This document shows, piece by piece, positions 7,356 to 10,485 of a stretch of 10,485 nucleotides of DNA (positions are counted from its first letter, which is position 1; every line of letters begins with the position of its first letter). The DNA is from Flavobacteriaceae bacterium (GTDB taxonomy: Bacteria; Bacteroidota; Bacteroidia; Flavobacteriales; Flavobacteriaceae). The notes below the pieces were generated by a model that saw nothing but the letters and a program-made list of their open reading frames with translations, was not told the origin of the DNA and ran no database searches. Where the stretch lies: NCBI GenBank assembly GCA_030625995.1, contig DAOUPU010000073.1:1-10485 (forward strand), in the 5' to 3' direction. The translations under genes and the position numbers were made by a program.

Positions 7356-7396
7356 AATTTCAAAATTAAAATTTTCTCGTGGCTGGCCTGGCATTG

Positions 7397-7534
7397 TTAT
7401 TCCACATTTAAAAAACCTTCCAGTATACCTTCTATATTAAAGAATAAATAAATTACTATTATCAAAATAACCAATAAAATGATCGCCCTTTTCCTATTAG
7501 GCCTTTTACGTTTTACAAATTTTGCGCCTGTCAT
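7397..7534 (-). CDS. Predicted small basic single-span membrane protein (45 aa)
   Basis: Not recognised as a named family. An ATG at 7534-7532 opens a 45-codon frame ending in TAA at 7399-7397. The peptide has a strongly basic N-terminus (MTGAKFVKRKRPNRKRA, residues 1-17), then one hydrophobic stretch of about 15-18 residues (IILLVILIIVIYLFF, 18-32), then a short polar tail with three Glu (NIEGILEGFLNVE). This layout predicts an inner-membrane peptide with its N-terminus in the cytoplasm. It lies 185 bases downstream of mnmD on the same strand, 41 bases from the convergent hydrolase gene, in a 364-base gap. A shorter hydrophobic frame on the opposite strand looks like its shadow. No strong promoter was seen. 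The protein character is convincing, but expression is unproven. Confidence 0.55.
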   Translation of the reverse strand: MTGAKFVKRKRPNRKRAIILLVILIIVIYLFFNIEGILEGFLNVE

Positions 7535-7719
7535 ATTATTTTATGTTTTTTTACAAATGACTATAATGTCTTAAAATCCTTTCAATCAATAATTACACCT
7601 AATTAATAAAAATGTGTGTCAAAAAATAATCTCCATATTAATATTTATATTACGTTACAACATTGAATAATCTTCAAATTTTCAAATTAATTTGCGTGCC
7701 CTCAGCATTTGAGAAAACT
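7535..7719. other. AT-rich gap between mnmD and the small membrane ORF
   Basis: This 185-base stretch is very AT-rich and holds no further credible ORF or RNA gene. It includes the 12-bp palindrome CAAATTAATTTG (7683-7694) and the downstream copy of the 16-bp repeat from the mnmD end. No intrinsic terminator for mnmD with a proper T-run was found on the - strand. A promoter for the small ORF may lie here, but no exact TAnnTTTG was seen. Confidence 0.5.
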
Positions 7720-7745
7720 CTAATGCTTCCGTGCCCTCAGCATTT
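7695..7745. repeat. 16-bp direct repeat flanking the mnmD stop codon
   Basis: CGTGCCCTCAGCATTT occurs at 7695-7710 and again, perfectly, at 7730-7745, 35 bases apart start to start. The right copy encodes the last residues of MnmD (EMLRAR on the - strand); the left copy lies beyond the stop codon. A small hairpin, GCATT-T-GAG / CTC-T-AATGC (7705-7726), sits between them and spans the stop. It looks like a short tandem duplication at the 3' end of mnmD. Confidence 0.85.
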
Positions 7746-8391
7746 CCCTTTTTCCGGGTGGGCCGGGTAGTTTTTCAACAGAAAATCCTACTGCCAGCAT
7801 GGCTCTTCGTACACTTCCTTTAGCAGCATAGGTAACTAAAATACCATCCATCTTAAGCGAATCAAACATTATTTTAAAAATAGTCTCAGTCCATAATTCC
7901 GGTTGAACACGAGCACCAAAGGCATCGAAATATATCAAATGAAATTTATTCTTGTCATCAATTTCATTGAAGAATTGCTTCCTTTTTGTCAATGAAAAAA
8001 ACTTACTTAAATTTTCTTTTTCATTCCAAGGAATATTATGGATCTTATCAAATATTTTAGCCTCTTTATTGGCATTTAACTCTTTTACATAATTCAATTG
8101 TTGAACCTCTTCCATCCTTAATGGATATGCCTCTACCCCAATATAATCAACTTTTAAATTTCGTTGTTGAGTTTCTAAGAAGCTGATAAAACAATTTAAT
8201 CCCGTACCAAAACCAATTTCTAAAATAGATATTTTTGAATCATTTTTAAATAAATTCAGTCCGCTCTTAATAAAAACATGATACGATTCCTGAATGGCCC
8301 CATGTTTTGAATGGTAAGACTCATCTAAATCAGGTAAATAGATGCTTGAAGATCCATCGGCGGTTATGATAATTTCTCTATGCAAAATCAA
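7720..8391 (-). CDS. mnmD: tRNA (5-methylaminomethyl-2-thiouridine)-methyltransferase, MnmD type
   Basis: SAM-dependent enzyme (DUF752, the MnmC N-terminal domain as a stand-alone protein) that methylates nm5U to mnm5U at wobble position 34 of certain tRNAs. It matches the family in HSKHGAIQESYHVFI (27-41), the SAM-binding loop LEIGFGTGLN (57-66), YFDAFGARVQPELW (154-167) and the C-terminal LPGPPGKREMLRA. The FAD oxidase half of enterobacterial MnmC is absent, and 223 residues is the usual length for the stand-alone form. There is no ATG near the N-terminus (the first internal Met is residue 93). The best start is TTG at 8391-8389, which overlaps the upstream gene's TGA stop as TTGA; a second TTG two codons later is possible. 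It is the last gene of the three-gene operon, so translation is probably coupled. The last residues (RKH) reflect a local duplication. Confidence 0.9.
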   Translation of the reverse strand: MILHREIIITADGSSSIYLPDLDESYHSKHGAIQESYHVFIKSGLNLFKNDSKISILEIGFGTGLNCFISFLETQQRNLKVDYIGVEAYPLRMEEVQQLNYVKELNANKEAKIFDKIHNIPWNEKENLSKFFSLTKRKQFFNEIDDKNKFHLIYFDAFGARVQPELWTETIFKIMFDSLKMDGILVTYAAKGSVRRAMLAVGFSVEKLPGPPGKREMLRARKH

Positions 8392-8819
8392 TTGATCAAC
8401 AACTTTTTAATTTCAGGAATTGGACCCGGGCATCTCGTTCTATGACATTCAACACAGTTATTTATCGATTGGTTAAAATTATAAACTGTAGAATCAGAAT
8501 AGGTTGAAAAGGTTATTTTTTGAAGATCTATAAAAGATCTTGCTAAGATAATAAATTCATCATCCCGCTCTGTACTATCAGTCAAAGTTGCCGAGAAAAT
8601 TTTTGTGAAATCCTCTGGAAAAATCAATAATGAATCATTCTTAATAATTTGATCTTTAACTATCTTGTTGACTTCATGAATTTTTCTCATCAGTATAGTC
8701 ATTTCTGAAGGTTCATACATAACTAGTTCATTACTATTTTCAACATCATTACGTTCATTCTTCGAATTACATGCTTGTAATAGCAAACAGATAATAAATA
8801 TGGTAAATACTTTTTGCAT
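8388..8819 (-). CDS. Small lipoprotein with one C-terminal c-type heme motif
   Basis: A 143-residue exported protein with a signal peptide ending in the lipobox LLQAC (lipid-modified Cys17), so probably membrane-anchored on the periplasmic side. One heme c attachment site, CVECH (Cys122, Cys125, His126), lies near the C-terminus, followed by RTRCPGPIPEIKKL. The rest looks mostly helical (for example MTILMRKIHEVNKIVKDQI, 40-58). A helical body with a C-terminal CXXCH suggests a class II, cytochrome c'/c556-like four-helix protein; this is inference from layout. A third cysteine (Cys130) near the heme site is unusual. The ATG at 8819 overlaps the stop of the upstream DUF4920 gene (TAATG), and its own TGA overlaps the mnmD start (TTGA). 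Electron transfer or gas/redox sensing are possible roles, none shown. Confidence 0.75.
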   Translation of the reverse strand: MQKVFTIFIICLLLQACNSKNERNDVENSNELVMYEPSEMTILMRKIHEVNKIVKDQIIKNDSLLIFPEDFTKIFSATLTDSTERDDEFIILARSFIDLQKITFSTYSDSTVYNFNQSINNCVECHRTRCPGPIPEIKKLLIN

Positions 8820-9316
8820 TATTGAACCATTAACACTCCATCCGCCTCAAAACCCAAAGTTGTTTCAGGTTCTATTATTTGTGCAATTTCCTCTTCTGAC
8901 TTACCGGCATCTTTTGCATAATGTTGCAGTTCTTCAACAGAAATTACAGTTATAAAGGCTCTTCCTTCAACAATTACATCTCTTTTGTCGGAATTTAAAG
9001 GCACAAAAAAACCATAGTCTGTAAACCTCACCATCGTTTCTTTTTCATTACCAAGATCTAACTTCATCCAGCATCCTTTTGTTTTGCACACCTCATTGAT
9101 ATTTGAAACGAATTTCATTTCAATTGTATCACCCTTTTTAAGATCTTTAAATTTATTTGCCATAGCCTCTTTTGAAACTGCATTATCTGCTGTTATTTTC
9201 TTACCATAGGATAAATAAGTAATATTCTCTTTTTGAAATACTTTATTACTTTTTTTTGATTCCTTACAAGCGGTAAAAGAAATTAGTAGTGCGAGAGTAA
9301 TTATTCTAATTTTCAT
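8819..9316 (-). CDS. DUF4920-type lipoprotein
   Basis: A 165-residue exported lipoprotein: MKIRIITLALLISFTAC is a signal peptide with lipid-modified Cys17. The mature part contains the hallmark VCKTKGCWM (76-84), with Cys77 and Cys82 separated by four residues, and a mostly beta-strand pattern (DTIEMKFVSNI, DVIVEGRAFITVISV) in keeping with the small beta-barrel expected for this family. I recognise it as DUF4920; no biochemical function is established to my knowledge. The Cys pair and Trp could bind a metal or form a disulfide (inference). It is the first gene of the operon, overlapping the heme lipoprotein gene by one base, so the two products probably act together in the cell envelope. The ilvE gene is divergent, 281 bases away. 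Confidence 0.8.
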   Translation of the reverse strand: MKIRIITLALLISFTACKESKKSNKVFQKENITYLSYGKKITADNAVSKEAMANKFKDLKKGDTIEMKFVSNINEVCKTKGCWMKLDLGNEKETMVRFTDYGFFVPLNSDKRDVIVEGRAFITVISVEELQHYAKDAGKSEEEIAQIIEPETTLGFEADGVLMVQ

Positions 9317-9597
9317 GTGTCTATATTTATTGTTTTATAATGGTCACATGCTGTTCGCTATTAATCATTCCGTTGGGTGAGAAAAATTTTCGCATGCTCG
9401 GGTCATAATATGTTTTGTTTATAAAATTACGTTATATAAACTAATTTTCGAAAGCAATTATTTACAAATTTTTAAAACAAAAGAGAAAAGTTCAAATTAA
9501 AAGTTATTATACAAAATACTGATTCTTTTATAAATTCATAATAAATAGTTTATAATTTAAGCATTATTAATTATTTTTGCATTAAATATACAACGCA
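9317..9597. other. Divergent intergenic region between the DUF4920 operon and ilvE
   Basis: A 281-base AT-rich region that must hold promoters in both directions. The ilvE promoter is clear at its right end. For the leftward operon I found no exact TAnnTTTG on the - strand. A less AT-rich patch at about 9341-9405 contains two related sites, TCACATGCT and TCGCATGCT (near 9344 and 9390), that could be regulator-binding half-sites; this is weak. No ORF or RNA gene is seen. Confidence 0.4.
9572..9579 (+). promoter_or_regulatory. Putative ilvE promoter, -7 element
   Basis: TATTTTTG matches TAnnTTTG exactly. TTTA at 9549-9552, 19 bases upstream, matches three of four bases of the -33 TTTG element. 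The ATG follows 18 bases after the element, so the leader would be only about a dozen bases, leaving little room for a riboswitch or attenuator. Confidence 0.6.
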
Positions 9598-10485
9598 ATG
9601 AGTATAGCCGTAAGCCCTATGATAAAACTAGAGAAAACAAAAAATTCCAAGATCAACTCGGTTGATTTTAGTAATTTGCCATTTGGTCAAACATGTACTG
9701 ACCATATGTTTGTATGTGATTTTGCTAATGGAGAATGGCAACAACCACAAATTATACCTTATCAAAATATCAGCCTGGATCCATCTTCTAAAATTTTCCA
9801 TTATGGTCAGTCTGTATTTGAAGGAATGAAAGCATACAAGGATGCGGAAGGTAAAACATGGCTTTTTCGTCCTTTAGACAACCAAAAGAGAATTAATATA
9901 TCGGCAAAAAGATTGGCTATACCGGAGCTTCCGGAGGAATATTTTATGGAAGGTTTAAAAGCGCTTTTACAATTGGATAGTGATTGGATACCAACGGCGG
10001 AAGGAAGTTCCTTGTACATTCGTCCATTTGTTTTCGCTACTGGAAATGGGTTCCATGCATCACCTGCGGATGAGTATAAATTTATTATAGCATGTTCTCC
10101 TTCAGGCGCTTACTTTTCTGGGGAAGTAAAGGTTCTAATTGAAGAAAAATATTCTCGTTCTGCAAACGGAGGAGTTGGATATGCAAAAGCCGGAGGTAAT
10201 TATGCCGGACAATTTTATCCTACGCAACTTGCTGTCGAAAAAGGGTACCAACAAGTTATTTGGACAGATGACAATACCCATGAATATATAGAAGAAGCCG
10301 GTGCAATGAACATTTTTATTCGGATTAATGACACCTTAATAACCGCGCCAACCAGTGATAGGATCTTAGATGGAATAACTCGTAAAAGTGTTATTGCCAT
10401 AGCTGAAGATGAAGGAATAAAAGTGGAAGTTAGAAAGATAACCGTAAGTGAAGTTATTGAAGCTTCAAAGCAAGGAACATTAAAA
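9598..10485 (+). CDS. ilvE: Branched-chain amino acid aminotransferase (3' end outside window)
   Basis: PLP-dependent fold-type IV aminotransferase that interconverts valine, leucine and isoleucine with their 2-keto acids, using glutamate/2-oxoglutarate. Only the first 296 codons are present; the reading frame runs open to the window end, and about 60 residues are expected to be missing from the usual length of about 355. Seen in sequence: FHYGQSVFEGMKAYK near the N-terminus, the PLP lysine Lys197 in YAKAGGNYAGQF, Glu233 in EEAGAMNIF (the residue expected to contact the PLP ring nitrogen), and the TAPTSDRILDGITRKS region. This pattern is the group II (eukaryote-like) branch common in Flavobacteria rather than the E. 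coli IlvE type. The ATG at 9598 lies 18 bases after a good promoter element. It is divergent from the lipoprotein operon. Confidence 0.95.
   Translation, partial: MSIAVSPMIKLEKTKNSKINSVDFSNLPFGQTCTDHMFVCDFANGEWQQPQIIPYQNISLDPSSKIFHYGQSVFEGMKAYKDAEGKTWLFRPLDNQKRINISAKRLAIPELPEEYFMEGLKALLQLDSDWIPTAEGSSLYIRPFVFATGNGFHASPADEYKFIIACSPSGAYFSGEVKVLIEEKYSRSANGGVGYAKAGGNYAGQFYPTQLAVEKGYQQVIWTDDNTHEYIEEAGAMNIFIRINDTLITAPTSDRILDGITRKSVIAIAEDEGIKVEVRKITVSEVIEASKQGTLK

Noticed and set aside
7354..7375. AAAATTT/AAATTTT stem between the convergent hydrolase and small-ORF ends as a bidirectional terminator
   Set aside because: Seven A/T-only pairs with an eight-base loop are too weak, and no T-run follows on the + strand. 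It cannot be separated from base-composition noise.
7479..7574. A 31-codon hydrophobic ORF on the + strand (starting MIALFLLGLL)
   Set aside because: It largely overlaps the 45-residue - strand frame, whose basic N-terminus plus single span is more protein-like. Hydrophobicity here arises from complementing Lys/Arg and AT-rich codons.
9344..9399. Two related sites, TCACATGCT and TCGCATGCT, as operator repeats
   Set aside because: Nine bases with one mismatch in a single region is weak. No symmetry or link to a nearby regulator gene supports it, so it is mentioned only within the intergenic entry.

Overview
The window looks like the chromosome of a member of the Bacteroidota, most likely the Flavobacteriaceae. 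The DNA is AT-rich, and the genes lack clear Shine-Dalgarno sequences and start after A-rich leaders. Three intergenic regions carry the Bacteroidota-type -7 promoter element TAnnTTTG. SecD and SecF are fused into one very large protein, adenylate kinase is the short form, and the aminotransferase at the right edge has a typical flavobacterial sequence. These are assignments by recognition; no database search was run.

Left part (1-4116, + strand): rplU and rpmA form a ribosomal protein operon that ends in a strong intrinsic terminator (871-908). L21 carries a long lysine/alanine-rich tail built partly from a 16-residue tandem repeat. A 281-base gap with several hairpins leads to a promoter and the fused secDF gene, which has its own terminator (4150-4185).

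Middle part (4196-7355, + strand): a promoter directly after that terminator starts the run hpt - adk - obgE (purine salvage, nucleotide balance, ribosome-assembly GTPase). A 133-base gap with an unusually GC-rich hairpin follows, then an alpha/beta hydrolase gene.

Right part (7397-9316, - strand): a tightly packed three-gene operon, transcribed right to left, encodes a DUF4920-type lipoprotein, a small lipoprotein with one CXXCH heme site, and the tRNA methyltransferase MnmD. The junctions overlap (TAATG and TTGA), and MnmD appears to start at TTG. The 3' end of mnmD has been altered by a short duplication. Downstream on the same strand is an unrecognised 45-residue ORF for a basic single-span membrane peptide. 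Its 3' end faces the 3' end of the hydrolase gene.

Right edge (9572-10485, + strand): a promoter and the first 296 codons of a branched-chain aminotransferase (ilvE), divergent from the lipoprotein operon and cut by the window end.

Most of the window is conserved housekeeping content. The items most worth a second look are the lipoprotein/heme-protein operon, the small membrane ORF, the rewritten end of mnmD, the repeat-built L21 tail, and some unexplained intergenic hairpins. I see no mobile element, CRISPR array, tRNA or rRNA gene, and no clear case for a wholly new system.
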